Positions 24,901-33,284 of a DNA stretch of 33,284 nt are shown in pieces. A program made the translations under genes and the position numbers. The notes under the pieces are model-generated. The model saw only the letters and a list, made by a program, of their open reading frames with translations, was not told the origin of the DNA and searched no databases. Position 1 is the first letter of the stretch, and each line of letters opens with the position of its first letter. The DNA is from an uncultured Saprospiraceae bacterium (lineage in GTDB: Bacteria; Bacteroidota; Bacteroidia; Chitinophagales; Saprospiraceae): the NCBI GenBank assembly GCA_937952155.1, contig CALFYH010000340.1, positions 1-33,284 of the forward strand, read 5' to 3'.

Positions 24901-27099
24901 TATTGTAAATATTCCATTAGGGATGTATTGACCAGTATCATCAAATTTCCAAATCACATTACTATATCCCGACAAAGTAAAATGGAAACTATTTGTGACT
25001 CCATTATAGGTGTATTGGATATTGTCTTCGCATGATGTAGGTGGACAAAGTAAGATGTTTTTACTACAAATTCTCCAAGCAGATATCGCTGGATCATAAT
25101 AGTAAGCAGATACTGATCGCTCTTGACATGTCCATCCTGAAGGAATAGTGAATAAACCATTTGGAATAATTGTACCAGTAGCATCAAATTTCCAAACTAC
25201 GTTTTGGGCATTTGCAGAGTTTAAAGTAAATTTGAATTGGCCAGCAGGTAAATATGCAAATTCGATATTTCCAGTACATTGTTGTGGAGGACAGATGACC
25301 ACTTTTTTGCAACACACCCGATAACATTGGATCTGTGGATCAAAATAATAAGCAGACACTGTCCTTTCTTGACATGTCCATCCTGAAGGTAACACAAATA
25401 GCCCATTAGGCAAATAGGTATTGGTTTCTTCTATTTTCCAAAAAAGACTTTGATTTCCTGGGAGATTCATTGAAAACTGAAAGGCATTCTGAGAAGGCGA
25501 ATAAGCCATACTGATCGATTGATCGCAACTTACAGGTGGACATATATACACTTTTTTGCAACATACTCTCCAACATCTCGATACTGTATCAAAATAGTAA
25601 ACCGAGATATTTTTATCACCACATTGGAATCCTTGCGGAAGCGAATAAATACCATAAGGTAGAATCGTATTGGTATCATCAATTTTCCAAGTTACATTTG
25701 TAGCATAAGGCGCATTAAATGTGAACTGAAAACTATTAGTTGTAGAGCTATATTGATAGCTTATATTGTCCTGGCAGCTCGACGGTGGACAGAAGTTGAT
25801 GTACCGACAACATAATGACCAACAATTGGTGGAAGTATTGAAGTAGGTGACAGTCACCCAGATATTGCGGCAACTGGCTGGAACATTGTTCGGATCCAAA
25901 GCCGTGCCATCGGTATCATTTCTCCAATTTATGTTTTGGTAATTAGATGCAACACCTGCCAGTGACAACTTAAAAACACCATTAACATAAGCGTATTGAA
26001 TGGTATTTTCGCAACTGGTAGGTAAAGTGATACATGCTAATTTACAACAAGATTTTACCTGACCTGTAGCTACTTCTAGGTATTCAGCACAAATATTATA
26101 ATTACCTGATGCATTAAATAGCAGATGAACATTGGATGATGTGGATAAGATTGTGGTGTTGTATTTCCACCTTAGAAATGTGTATCCTTGTGGAGCTGTA
26201 AAGATATAATTGAACCGTAAATTACTTCCATCTCCCGAATAATTGGTCACAATGGCATCGTTGCAGTTCAAAGGCGTTGTATTCTGTTGACAAGTATAGG
26301 TTATCGAATAAGAAGACGGACTATTTACATATCCATCAAGGACGATATAATAAATGCCTTGATTCAAAGTTACACTTATATTTTCACTATTCACTCCTGA
26401 TTTTCCACTATATGCAATACAAGCATTTCTGTCACATGCACTCAGCAAAAACATATCTAAATCAGCAACAAAACCTGTTGCAGACAAATTCACGATTGTC
26501 TTAAATGGAACATCAATTTTAAATATTTTTTCATTCCCACCATAATTGCAAAATTGATTGCAATATGGCCCTTGTATTTGGTTGATACCAGATTTCGTAT
26601 CTCCAGTAAGGGTTTGTCCACAAGAAAGGCTTTCAGCAAAATTACAAAGTGGCACACCTGTACTCGGAGTGCAATTTAATGCTAACTTATAATCAGATAC
26701 TGCATTGCTCCAACCGTCAATAACAAGAAAGTAAGATCCTGCTTCCAAATATGCACCTATGTATTCATATCCTGAAGTAAATGGCAAGGAACTCTCAGCA
26801 ATACAGTCAGCTGGCGATGTGGATCTAAGCAAAAACATATCTAGATCTGCTGTCATACCAGCCATTTTGATGCTTACGTTCTGTGGTGTTGTAATCGTAA
26901 ACTTGTAAAGTTTTTCAGGGCCCGTATATTGGTTATAATTAGAGCCGCAGTACCCAGCTGATACAACATTGTAGCAACCTACAGACGTTGTGCTAAATAA
27001 TTCCGTTCCACATTGAATAGGTGTTGCCGTCAATGGATCAAACTGACCATAGACTTGCATACTAACATACCATAATAGTAATGTAAAAAAATGTTTCAT
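21958..27099 (-). CDS. Large T9SS-secreted multidomain surface protein with cohesin/dockerin-like modules
   Basis: This 1713-residue protein starts with a signal peptide (MKHFFTLLLWYVSMQVYG). Two PPC-type domains follow (about 28-143 and 157-270, each with ADLDMFLL). Next are eight Cys-rich repeats of about 82 residues (279-930), a PKD-like domain (935-1008) and a first cohesin-like domain (about 1012-1148). A Cna/CarboxypepD-like strand domain comes next, then a dockerin-like pair (NALDIVRLQRHLL; DVNNDKVVNALDVVSMQR; 1214-1265). A second cohesin-like domain (about 1338-1478) and two SprB-like repeats (about 1485-1625) lead to a T9SS type A sorting domain from 1636 (ends KKFVIIK). It is expected to cross the outer membrane and be displayed or released; binding or adhesion is likely, but no catalytic domain is seen. 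The ATG at 27099 was preferred over an upstream in-frame one because the signal peptide begins there. Confidence 0.85.
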   Translation of the reverse strand: MKHFFTLLLWYVSMQVYGQFDPLTATPIQCGTELFSTTSVGCYNVVSAGYCGSNYNQYTGPEKLYKFTITTPQNVSIKMAGMTADLDMFLLRSTSPADCIAESSLPFTSGYEYIGAYLEAGSYFLVIDGWSNAVSDYKLALNCTPSTGVPLCNFAESLSCGQTLTGDTKSGINQIQGPYCNQFCNYGGNEKIFKIDVPFKTIVNLSATGFVADLDMFLLSACDRNACIAYSGKSGVNSENISVTLNQGIYYIVLDGYVNSPSSYSITYTCQQNTTPLNCNDAIVTNYSGDGSNLRFNYIFTAPQGYTFLRWKYNTTILSTSSNVHLLFNASGNYNICAEYLEVATGQVKSCCKLACITLPTSCENTIQYAYVNGVFKLSLAGVASNYQNINWRNDTDGTALDPNNVPASCRNIWVTVTYFNTSTNCWSLCCRYINFCPPSSCQDNISYQYSSTTNSFQFTFNAPYATNVTWKIDDTNTILPYGIYSLPQGFQCGDKNISVYYFDTVSRCWRVCCKKVYICPPVSCDQSISMAYSPSQNAFQFSMNLPGNQSLFWKIEETNTYLPNGLFVLPSGWTCQERTVSAYYFDPQIQCYRVCCKKVVICPPQQCTGNIEFAYLPAGQFKFTLNSANAQNVVWKFDATGTIIPNGLFTIPSGWTCQERSVSAYYYDPAISAWRICSKNILLCPPTSCEDNIQYTYNGVTNSFHFTLSGYSNVIWKFDDTGQYIPNGIFTIPAGWGCQDRVISVYYLDPVTQCYRACCKKVSLCPPTSCQNAISHHYSPDGNTLYLNYNGNASQILQWLVEESGQTLGATQSISYPVGTSCHTKTFSIQYKENGVWKMCCKKINVCNPNSCNSTITLTNNATSVQASVPTNLQNVIWFAPNTNTQIGSGNVLNIPLVNQQINTLVGVQFYNPAIGAYDACYKNVVVSCPLPTASFTADVSGNQVTLTNTSIGATSYSWYISNGTFTPDCNNGTTHPTVIFTSGTHEICLTATNSCGSNTLCKNVVIHTGYDCSFQIPSDICGRAGDELLIPVRVQKFNDVLTFNFTIRSTNPGSLEFLNIEQYNPVIENGSNHYLAADHVRFFWSNANAKTLPDNTVLFYIRCKFSQTVTSNVDIHFSNDPVKAEAYGGNLQKLNLELINGSACLNTNPLTYSVLGQVMTHTVLRPMANTNVILNAPANTTTMTNSTGNYSFGSVNAGSNVVINPTSNVPHNAGVNALDIVRLQRHLLFIDLLTSPYKIIAADVNNDKVVNALDVVSMQRMQLQLISEFPNNTSHRFVPMSHVFTGDPLVSNFPEEITIPNLNSDITNADFYGIKIGDLDDSYQPSTNIGNKLTSSDTVSVMLNRVYSLKNSVVKVPVTVRNFKNMAALEGTIHWDTTQLQFVKVGDFALSGMDDENFATPTHLGKDILTFSWTTGNLAGISKDEDAVIFNLYFNSLVDEGQTASITFMQQPLPMFAANASLELVYVHAVNADVKVIAPMEVLSDVQQPLCSNSNDGSIALNVKGGTGQYQILWSDANLSGYSQTQLSEGQYKYTITDVLASIEVIDSVTIKQPLPLEVTHSITNDNTGGYTILLDVKGGTAPYTFYQDNLVIAEEFQVTEPGVYSIIIFDANNCSVKHTIEINTVKTEDFNDGQFITIYPVPAGDLIFVKSSEMGLIGTAYEIISEDGRLLNQGTIQGQSIDVRHLVDGMYFMRFKTNKAHIIKKFVIIK
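24310..26265 (-). repeat. Eight tandem Cys-rich protein repeats of about 82 residues
   Basis: Repeat starts, counted in the protein, are near residues 279, 363, 442, 525, 608, 690, 771 and 853. The core pattern is C-x2-xI, NVxWKxDDT, PNGLFTIPSGWTCQER, VSAYYxDP, CYRVCCKK and CPPxSC, giving conserved cysteines that could pair within or between repeats. At DNA level an identical 23-base stretch recurs at 25121-25143 and 25367-25389, exactly one 82-codon unit apart. This points to recent duplication. I do not recognise a named family for the repeat. Confidence 0.7.
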
Positions 27100-27379
27100 T
27101 TTCAGAAAATTTAAGTTTAAGAAATAATGGTTACAATAACGAGCAATACGGGAAAACCAAAATGGAATGTGGGGCATTAAACAAACAGCATATTGACGAG
27201 CACTATTTGTTAATGTTTCGTAAATATATGGAATTTAACCATATTTTAACTTAAAAAAATGATTTTTTTGTAAAAATTATTGAAAAATTGAAGGGAAACC
27301 ATGATAAATTCTAAAATAAATAATATTTGTCTTCATTTTTCTCAGTAAAAAATAGACCAATCAAATGAATGGGCTCACC

Positions 27380-30300
27380 TTATTTCGAGAGGATCAAAGT
27401 TATTACTGTTTTTTCTTGATTAGTTTGAATATTGAAAGTTCCATTCAATAATTTTGCTCTATTGGCCATATTTTTTAGGCCATTTCCTCTGGTAATAAGC
27501 ATTGGGTCGAAACCAATACCGTTGTCATCAAAAACTATTACCATTGTATTTTTTTCGTTATGAAATGTGAAATTTACATTATTAGCTTTACTATATTTGG
27601 CGGCATTATTTATCGCTTCTTTGAAAATCATGAAAAAATGACGTCTTTCTTCCAGATTCATTTTAATATTTTCTGGTACAGTATCGATTTCGAAGTTAAC
27701 TTCAATGCCCAATGGCTCCAAAGTATCTATGGCAAACTCTTGAATTCTGCCAAGAATATTTTTCAGGTTGTCATTTTTTGGATTGATACTCCATATAATT
27801 TCTGTCATATTGTTCATTACTTCTGCTGTTTTATCTGCTATAGTCTTAAATGATTGATTTGCATCTTTTCTCATAGATTCCCTTTCGCTCATCATCCTTA
27901 TGTGTGATAATGTACTTCCCATATCATCATGCAAATCACGTGCTATGGCATGTCTGAGTTTCTCCACTTTGTCTCTTTGTATATCTCTGTATTTGAAAAA
28001 ACTATAAATAATAAATGAAATACAAGCAATTATCAAACTATTGAACCACCATGTACGCCAAAAAGGTGGTTCAATAATAATTTGTAGTGAAAACTCCATA
28101 GGACTCATAATACCAAAACAATTTTCTGACCGTACTTTTAATAAATAACTGCCATAACCCATATTGTCAAATTTTAAAATATTATTTGACATCGATATCC
28201 AACCATTTTCCAAGCTATTTATATAATACTGGTACTCATTATTTTGCGAATTTGTGAAGCTAAGATTTGTAAATTGTAACTCGATGTTATTTTGATCATA
28301 GTCCAATTGTATTGTTTGACCTGAATTTGGCAATGTGTCTATTTGATAGTTCAATATTTTCATATCTGACAACACAATTTCCCTAGGCTTGGAAACCAAA
28401 AGTTCTTCAACTTGGATTGTATTTAGCCCTAGAAATTGCGAAATATAGAGTGTTTTTGTCTTCTCTGAAAATGCCAACTCAGGTACTGCATTCATGCCTA
28501 CATACGAATTAGTGTAGTTAAAACTGGTTATAGTTTTGGATTTGGGATCAAATCTTGCAATGCCATTATCACAAGAAAGCCATACATTTCCTTTATTGTC
28601 ATTGATGATATCTTTGAATACACCTAAAGGCGTTCCGTAATAGGTCTCAAAAAGCTCAAACCTTAGCTCTTCATCATCATGTGTATCAACCACACAAAAA
28701 CCATTATATGAAGTTATGAGCAATTTGTCTTTTTCTATAAACTCAATTCCCTCCAAGTTCTTTAAAATATGTAATGCTGGATATTTATCGCCTGTGAAAA
28801 GATTCAGCTTTTTAGACTTTGGATTAATATTATAAATAGCATCAATTTCGCCTCTTTGGTGCATAGAAATTATCCAAACCAAACCTTTGGGATCTATAGT
28901 GAATCTGAATGCAAACTCTGACAATTTATTTTGTTCCAGAAAAGATCGGATTTCTGCTTGCTCTATAATTTCATTGCTTTTACGATGATAAATGTACATA
29001 CCGGCAATGGTGCCAAGCCACAAATTCTTTTCTGCATCTTCTAGTATTTTTAAAATTCTGGGTTTAATAACTTGATTAGTTTTCCATTTAGGTAAAATGA
29101 GTTTCTTATCCTTCAAATTATACCCAGTCAAACCTTTAGCTTCTGACGAGAACCATAAGGTTTCTTCTGAATCCAGATATAAGGTATGAGGGCCAGTATT
29201 TTCACAATATGGCTTTAAAATTGGTGGAATTGGAGCTTCTTTTTTTTGAATAAGATCATATCTAAAGAATGAATTGTAAGAGACATTAAACCAAATAATG
29301 CTATCTCTCTTGCTTCCCGGTTCAAAACATATATCACTAAATGTCCAGTCTTTCTGTCCTTTTAATAGTGGTATTTCTGTAAATTTTATATTTTGTTTAT
29401 ACTTATCATACCTATGCAAACCGTTATTTGTCCCAATCCACAATCCTTCTGTTTGAGTGGATTCGAAGCTATATCCAACGCCTGGGATGCCTTTGATATC
29501 ATTATAATCACTAGATTCAAAACTTGTGAATTTTTCATTTTTTATGTCAAAAGACATCACACCATCCGTAGTTGCCACCCACAATATATTTTCTTCAGTT
29601 TTTAAACCTGATTGATTAATTGACAATATCCCGTTTTGGATTTTTGCACTATCTGCAAAGAAGTAATTCTTCATCTCACTGGTTTTCATATTATATTTCA
29701 ACAAACCACAGAGCCAACTGCCTATCCAAATAGTTTGATGCTTTTCATCCATATAAGAATTTAAAAATCCATCATTAAAATTTGAATTTATAAAATGGAA
29801 ATTCCTTACAGTACATTGTTCTGGATCATATCTCCAAAGTCCATCTAATGCAGTCAGCCAAATAATCCCATTTTTTTCGATCTCAATACTTCGTATGCCT
29901 GTTTTTACATTTTTTTCGGGTATTACTACTTTTTGTAAGTTTATCTCCTTGCCTTGTGAAAAAAATAAACCAAGATTTGTTCCTATCCACATCACATCTC
30001 TACTAGAGTCGTACTTTAAAGCTAGTACAACCATCTTGATACTATCCGATTCATGTGGGACTTTATTTATCCTCTTGAACGTGCCTGTTTTGGTGTTATA
30101 GACATCTAAATTTGGAATAGGAGTTACCCATAGTCTACCATACCTGTCTTCTTCGATTTGTTTTAAATAATTGGAAGATATCGTGGTCGAGTCAAATGGA
30201 TTTGATCTGTAAGTTTTGAAGCTGTGACCATCAAATCGCACCAATCCTTGTTCTGTTCCGATCCATAGTAATCCGTTCCTAGCTTTCTTAATGCATAAAA

Positions 30301-30442
30301 CTTGTGATGCAGAAAAACCTTGAGTCACTCCGTAATGATCAAAAATGATCTGTTTCGTCACATCTTGCCCAAATGCTGTTTTGATAAACAAAAAAACAAC
30401 ACACTGTAAAACCAAAATAATATGAAGGTTTTTATTTATCAA
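27380..30442 (-). CDS. Two-component sensor histidine kinase with beta-propeller sensor domain
   Basis: This 1020-residue membrane protein has a signal-type leader (MINKNLHIILVLQCVVFLFI), then about fourteen Reg_prop-style propeller repeats with patterns such as GLLWIGTEQGLVRFDGHSF and NVWLSCDNGIARFD. A Y_Y_Y domain follows (about 700-790, ending GYGSYLLKVRSENCFG). A single membrane helix (about 799-816) leads to a HisKA_3 domain with the phospho-acceptor H838 in ARDLHDDMG, and a HATPase domain with KEAINNAAKY, VFDDNGIGFD and GNGLKNMANR. The propeller is predicted to lie outside and sense a glycan or other ligand; in Bacteroides hybrid systems similar domains sense polysaccharides. The start is TTG. 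The partner response regulator lies 41 bases upstream on the same strand, so this is one operon. Confidence 0.88.
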   Translation of the reverse strand: MINKNLHIILVLQCVVFLFIKTAFGQDVTKQIIFDHYGVTQGFSASQVLCIKKARNGLLWIGTEQGLVRFDGHSFKTYRSNPFDSTTISSNYLKQIEEDRYGRLWVTPIPNLDVYNTKTGTFKRINKVPHESDSIKMVVLALKYDSSRDVMWIGTNLGLFFSQGKEINLQKVVIPEKNVKTGIRSIEIEKNGIIWLTALDGLWRYDPEQCTVRNFHFINSNFNDGFLNSYMDEKHQTIWIGSWLCGLLKYNMKTSEMKNYFFADSAKIQNGILSINQSGLKTEENILWVATTDGVMSFDIKNEKFTSFESSDYNDIKGIPGVGYSFESTQTEGLWIGTNNGLHRYDKYKQNIKFTEIPLLKGQKDWTFSDICFEPGSKRDSIIWFNVSYNSFFRYDLIQKKEAPIPPILKPYCENTGPHTLYLDSEETLWFSSEAKGLTGYNLKDKKLILPKWKTNQVIKPRILKILEDAEKNLWLGTIAGMYIYHRKSNEIIEQAEIRSFLEQNKLSEFAFRFTIDPKGLVWIISMHQRGEIDAIYNINPKSKKLNLFTGDKYPALHILKNLEGIEFIEKDKLLITSYNGFCVVDTHDDEELRFELFETYYGTPLGVFKDIINDNKGNVWLSCDNGIARFDPKSKTITSFNYTNSYVGMNAVPELAFSEKTKTLYISQFLGLNTIQVEELLVSKPREIVLSDMKILNYQIDTLPNSGQTIQLDYDQNNIELQFTNLSFTNSQNNEYQYYINSLENGWISMSNNILKFDNMGYGSYLLKVRSENCFGIMSPMEFSLQIIIEPPFWRTWWFNSLIIACISFIIYSFFKYRDIQRDKVEKLRHAIARDLHDDMGSTLSHIRMMSERESMRKDANQSFKTIADKTAEVMNNMTEIIWSINPKNDNLKNILGRIQEFAIDTLEPLGIEVNFEIDTVPENIKMNLEERRHFFMIFKEAINNAAKYSKANNVNFTFHNEKNTMVIVFDDNGIGFDPMLITRGNGLKNMANRAKLLNGTFNIQTNQEKTVITLILSK

Positions 30443-30483
30443 AATTAATATTACATGGCTTTTGATTAAATCAAGGGTTAAAT

Positions 30484-31125
30484 TTATTGTTTATTCTCAA
30501 TAAACACTTTATGGACAGCTTCTGTTACAGAATGTACGTGTAATTTTTCATATATTCGTTTTACATACGTGCGTACTGTATCCAAACTAATATTTATATC
30601 ATTGGCTACCATTTTATAGCTTAATCCTTTAGAAAGAAGTTTTAAGATTTCAATCTCTCTTTCAGTCAAGTTATATTGCTCATCTGTTCCTTTGCCAGTT
30701 GCAAAAGGCATTTGTAATACCTTACGTGCTATTGACGGACTTATAGGCGCACCACCGTTTTTCACATCCTTTATGGCAGTTAGTAGATTGGCTAAAGAAT
30801 TTTTTTTCAATAAATATCCTGTGGCTCCAGCTTTCAGTGCGTTAAATATCCTGTCATCATCATCGAAAACTGTATTCATTATTACTTCAACTTCAGGAAA
30901 AACAGCTTTTAATTCCTTTACACCTTCGATGCCACTTCGACCTGGCATGTCTATATCCATAATGATGACATCTGGTGAAAAAGCCTTGGTATTTCGTACT
31001 ACATCCAAACAATGAGCAAACTCACCTGATAGCTCAAATTCATCTGAATCTCTGATGATAGAAGCCAAAATTTCACGCAAGCCTGCATTGTCTTCATAGA
31101 TCGCCACTCTGATCAAGTTACTCAT
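30484..31125 (-). CDS. NarL/FixJ-family response regulator
   Basis: This 213-residue protein has a receiver domain, phospho-acceptor D57 in VIIMDIDMPGRSG, with E11-D12 near the acidic pocket and K109 in YLLKKNS. A LuxR-type helix-turn-helix lies at about 147-205 (LTEREIEILKLLSKGLSYKM, then ISLDTVRTYVKRIYEKL). It should be phosphorylated by the propeller kinase encoded next and then regulate genes by binding DNA. The start at 31125 gives the normal receiver beginning MSNLIRVAIYEDNAG; a longer in-frame start at 31242 adds a weak leader. Confidence 0.9.
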   Translation of the reverse strand: MSNLIRVAIYEDNAGLREILASIIRDSDEFELSGEFAHCLDVVRNTKAFSPDVIIMDIDMPGRSGIEGVKELKAVFPEVEVIMNTVFDDDDRIFNALKAGATGYLLKKNSLANLLTAIKDVKNGGAPISPSIARKVLQMPFATGKGTDEQYNLTEREIEILKLLSKGLSYKMVANDINISLDTVRTYVKRIYEKLHVHSVTEAVHKVFIENKQ

Positions 31126-31145
31126 TATCGTTGTATTATTTGTTG

Positions 31146-31178
31146 CAAAAATAACTATATATAGACGAAGACCTTCAA
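31146..31178 (-). promoter_or_regulatory. Candidate promoter for the response regulator-kinase operon
   Basis: On the minus strand TATTTTTG (31153-31146) matches TAnnTTTG, and TTG (31178-31176) lies 22 bases further, one base longer than the standard spacer. The predicted transcript begins about 15 bases before the ATG at 31125. Confidence 0.45.
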
Positions 31179-31278
31179 TGAGCTTGTCACATAATGATGT
31201 GATATTTTTAAAAAAGCTATTTATTTTCCATAAATTGGTCAATTTTACTTAGCAATATTAACACTGGAGGCAATTGAT

Positions 31279-32697
31279 TTACTTTTTTTTGTATAAAGTC
31301 ATAAATACTCCAAACTTTTCATGATGATTCAAAACCTTAAATTTTTCGGTCAAAATTTGGGTGTCTTCATCTGAAAAATCATTAAAAACATTGGAATATA
31401 GTACGTACTTGCTCGTATTATGATCAAATGGTGTATGTTTTAATTTTGATCCAGTCAAATCCATATACCGCATTTCACTTTGATTAGGAAATACACAAGC
31501 CACTTCTTCAATACCAATATTTTGGGCCTTCAAATCTTGCAATATTTTATCTCTTAGTTCGTAATAAGGGAAATGTGCAAGACTTGCATCCCAACCTTGT
31601 GATATCGGCTTTGGATAAATCCACAAATGTCCACTTAGTAATCCAATGCAAATAAGTATGAAAATTTTTGATTTGCCAACAACGGGTGAATTAAATAACA
31701 TAAATACTACTAAAAGTGAAAATGTCAAATAAACTGGTAAAATGTATCGATGGGCATTCAAACCGTTATAGGATAAAAAACTAACTGACAAACATCCCAA
31801 AATGACAAAAAAAACGATTACTAGATTTATAAATCTCTTGTCCTTAGTCAACGTTGCAAAATATTTGTAAAACAACCATAAACCAGTTATCCACAAAAAA
31901 ATATTGCCGAAATCCAACAATCGCCAACCTAAAATCACTATATTTCTCAAAAAACCAAAAATATCAACATGCTGGAATGACCCAGCCCAAGGTGAGTCAT
32001 CATGATAGCCAATCCAACCTTTATTCAGGTAATGATAATAATTATATAAACCGAAGAGAATAAATCCAGGAAGATATGACAAAGACATTTTAGACAACGT
32101 AATAAAGTATCTACTTTTAAATTGCTTAAAATTAAAATATAAGTCAAGGAGCAATATTCCAAAAGATAGCATTGCGCCACGCATGCTTATTAGAAACAAA
32201 CCTGCAATACCCAATAAGAGTAAAATCCGTCGATTACTCAATACTCCATTTAATGCCAATAAAAAGAAAAAAACCAATGGAATATCTGGAGAGATTAAAA
32301 TTGATTGACCGAGTAATGTAGGTTGAATAAGGAAAAGAACCAACGCATATGGGACATCTTTTTCAGGTACATACTTTTTAATCAGAAAATAAGCCTGAAA
32401 TATAATTCCAATCAAAAATGGAAGCATGGCAAAATGACTAACAAAAAGGCTTTTACCAAAAATCATCCATGTGAAAGCTAGGTACATACCGAAAATGGGT
32501 AAATGACCACTATCAAAATTGTCAGGAAGCAAGATTTCCGCAAATCTGGTTTCATAAAAATGTATGCCATGTTTTGCACCAAGCTGTACTGTATCCCAAA
32601 AGAAAATATGAGCTGAAACACACCATGTCATTATGATTGTAAATGAAACACTAACAGCAATTGTAAGTAAATGATATTGCCTATTTTGGATGTACAT
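31279..32697 (-). CDS. ArnT/PMT-like membrane glycosyltransferase (GT39-family-like)
   Basis: This 472-residue protein has eleven or so membrane helices. The first loop between helices carries the acidic residue in IFFWDTVQLGAKH, and the stretch HLPIFGMYLAFTWMIFGKSL follows, as in the Bacteroidota lipid-phosphate-sugar glycosyltransferases. The last 110 residues are a soluble domain. These enzymes use polyprenyl-phosphate-linked sugars on the periplasmic side of the inner membrane, but the donor and acceptor here are unknown. It lies downstream of a second, similar gene (cut by the window edge) on the same strand. Confidence 0.7.
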   Translation of the reverse strand: MYIQNRQYHLLTIAVSVSFTIIMTWCVSAHIFFWDTVQLGAKHGIHFYETRFAEILLPDNFDSGHLPIFGMYLAFTWMIFGKSLFVSHFAMLPFLIGIIFQAYFLIKKYVPEKDVPYALVLFLIQPTLLGQSILISPDIPLVFFFLLALNGVLSNRRILLLLGIAGLFLISMRGAMLSFGILLLDLYFNFKQFKSRYFITLSKMSLSYLPGFILFGLYNYYHYLNKGWIGYHDDSPWAGSFQHVDIFGFLRNIVILGWRLLDFGNIFLWITGLWLFYKYFATLTKDKRFINLVIVFFVILGCLSVSFLSYNGLNAHRYILPVYLTFSLLVVFMLFNSPVVGKSKIFILICIGLLSGHLWIYPKPISQGWDASLAHFPYYELRDKILQDLKAQNIGIEEVACVFPNQSEMRYMDLTGSKLKHTPFDHNTSKYVLYSNVFNDFSDEDTQILTEKFKVLNHHEKFGVFMTLYKKK

Positions 32698-32923
32698 ATT
32701 CTAGAAACATTCCTTAAATCCGAAATGATGGACGAACATACACTTAATTTTATCCAATTCAAAATTTGATCCTAAAATAACGAATAACCAATATATTTCA
32801 AATGTCAATATTGCATAATATAAAGTATAGTAAAATGTAATTTATAAATTGGTTATTTTAAGCAAATTATGATTTATAAAAAAACATATTTGAAGTATTT
32901 GCTATGATTTTGTACAAATTTGT

Positions 32924-33284
32924 TTATTTTATTATATATTTTCGTATTAAAAAATACAAGGTAATAGAAAAAAGAATAAGTACTACACTTAGTAGTGCTA
33001 ACATCCATCGCTTTAATAGTAATTGATGTATAGTGTCTTCGTTGTTTTTTTTCATTGCCCCCCAAAGTAAAATACTGGCAGGAAAGCACCCCAAAAGCAA
33101 TATCACAAAGTGGTAGTAAATCGGTCCGGCATGACCGGCATCAGCTGTAGTAAACAAGCGAACCTGATAGTAGAAAAATTCTTTCAAAAATTTGACACCA
33201 ATGCCTTGCGATTCATAACTCAACCAAATCGATATAATCAGTGTAACAATGGCCGACCAAGTAATAAAACTGGAAAAGTTAAAG
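32924..33284 (-). CDS. 3' end of a second ArnT/PMT-like glycosyltransferase (cut by window edge)
   Basis: The frame is open from the right edge to a stop at 32924-32926, giving the last 119 residues. Several hydrophobic helices are present, with the characteristic loop FYYQVRLFTTADAGHAGP and YYHFVILLLGCFPASI. That loop matches the C-terminal half of Bacteroidota ArnT/PMT-like glycosyltransferases. The true start lies beyond the window. The 226-base gap to the next gene on the same strand is very AT-rich; I see no gene or clear promoter in it. Confidence 0.7.
   Translation of the reverse strand, partial: FNFSSFITWSAIVTLIISIWLSYESQGIGVKFLKEFFYYQVRLFTTADAGHAGPIYYHFVILLLGCFPASILLWGAMKKNNEDTIHQLLLKRWMLALLSVVLILFSITLYFLIRKYIIK

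Overview
The window reads as chromosome from a Bacteroidota member, most like the Saprospiria. The evidence is an AT-rich sequence with TAnnTTTG-type -7 promoter boxes and few Shine-Dalgarno sites, a type IX secretion (T9SS) C-terminal sorting domain, PPC/PKD/SprB-like surface modules, and a propeller-type sensor kinase. These are family-level inferences; no database search was possible. No rRNA, tRNA or CRISPR array was noticed.

Left edge (1-1758, minus strand): a truncated reading frame whose first part is unrecognised and whose last part is an internal fragment of glutamate dehydrogenase in visibly GC-richer DNA. This is probably a chimeric contig end. A DAACS dicarboxylate/amino-acid:cation symporter follows.

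Phenylacetate block (1838-9430, plus strand): a good Bacteroidota promoter with a perfect palindrome on its start site drives paaE, a TetR regulator, paaA, a large secreted enzyme, paaB and paaC. The large enzyme is an S8 subtilisin protease joined to a GH9 glycoside hydrolase. It sits between paaA and paaB with gaps of only 11 and 24 bases, so a secreted hydrolase has been placed inside the operon for a cytoplasmic ring-epoxidase complex. No paaD is present, and a 12-bp-stem hairpin ends the block. This is the most unusual part of the window.

Middle (9422-16665): a DUF4153-like membrane protein (minus), a DUF2007-like small protein, a bifunctional Rel/SpoT (p)ppGpp enzyme closely followed by a Fur-family regulator, then a two-gene unknown module. 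The module is bracketed by related palindromes and its larger gene has a sharp internal base-composition step. A zinc-ribbon membrane protein broken by a one-base frameshift comes next.

Right half (16790-33284, mostly minus): a large FAD/FeS D-2-hydroxyacid dehydrogenase of the YdiJ type; a DUF4143-type AAA ATPase whose upstream region carries three direct repeats exactly 33 bp apart; a DinB-like protein; a 1713-residue T9SS-secreted multidomain protein with eight Cys-rich repeats plus cohesin- and dockerin-like modules; a NarL-type response regulator and propeller histidine kinase pair; and two ArnT/PMT-like membrane glycosyltransferases, one cut by the window edge.
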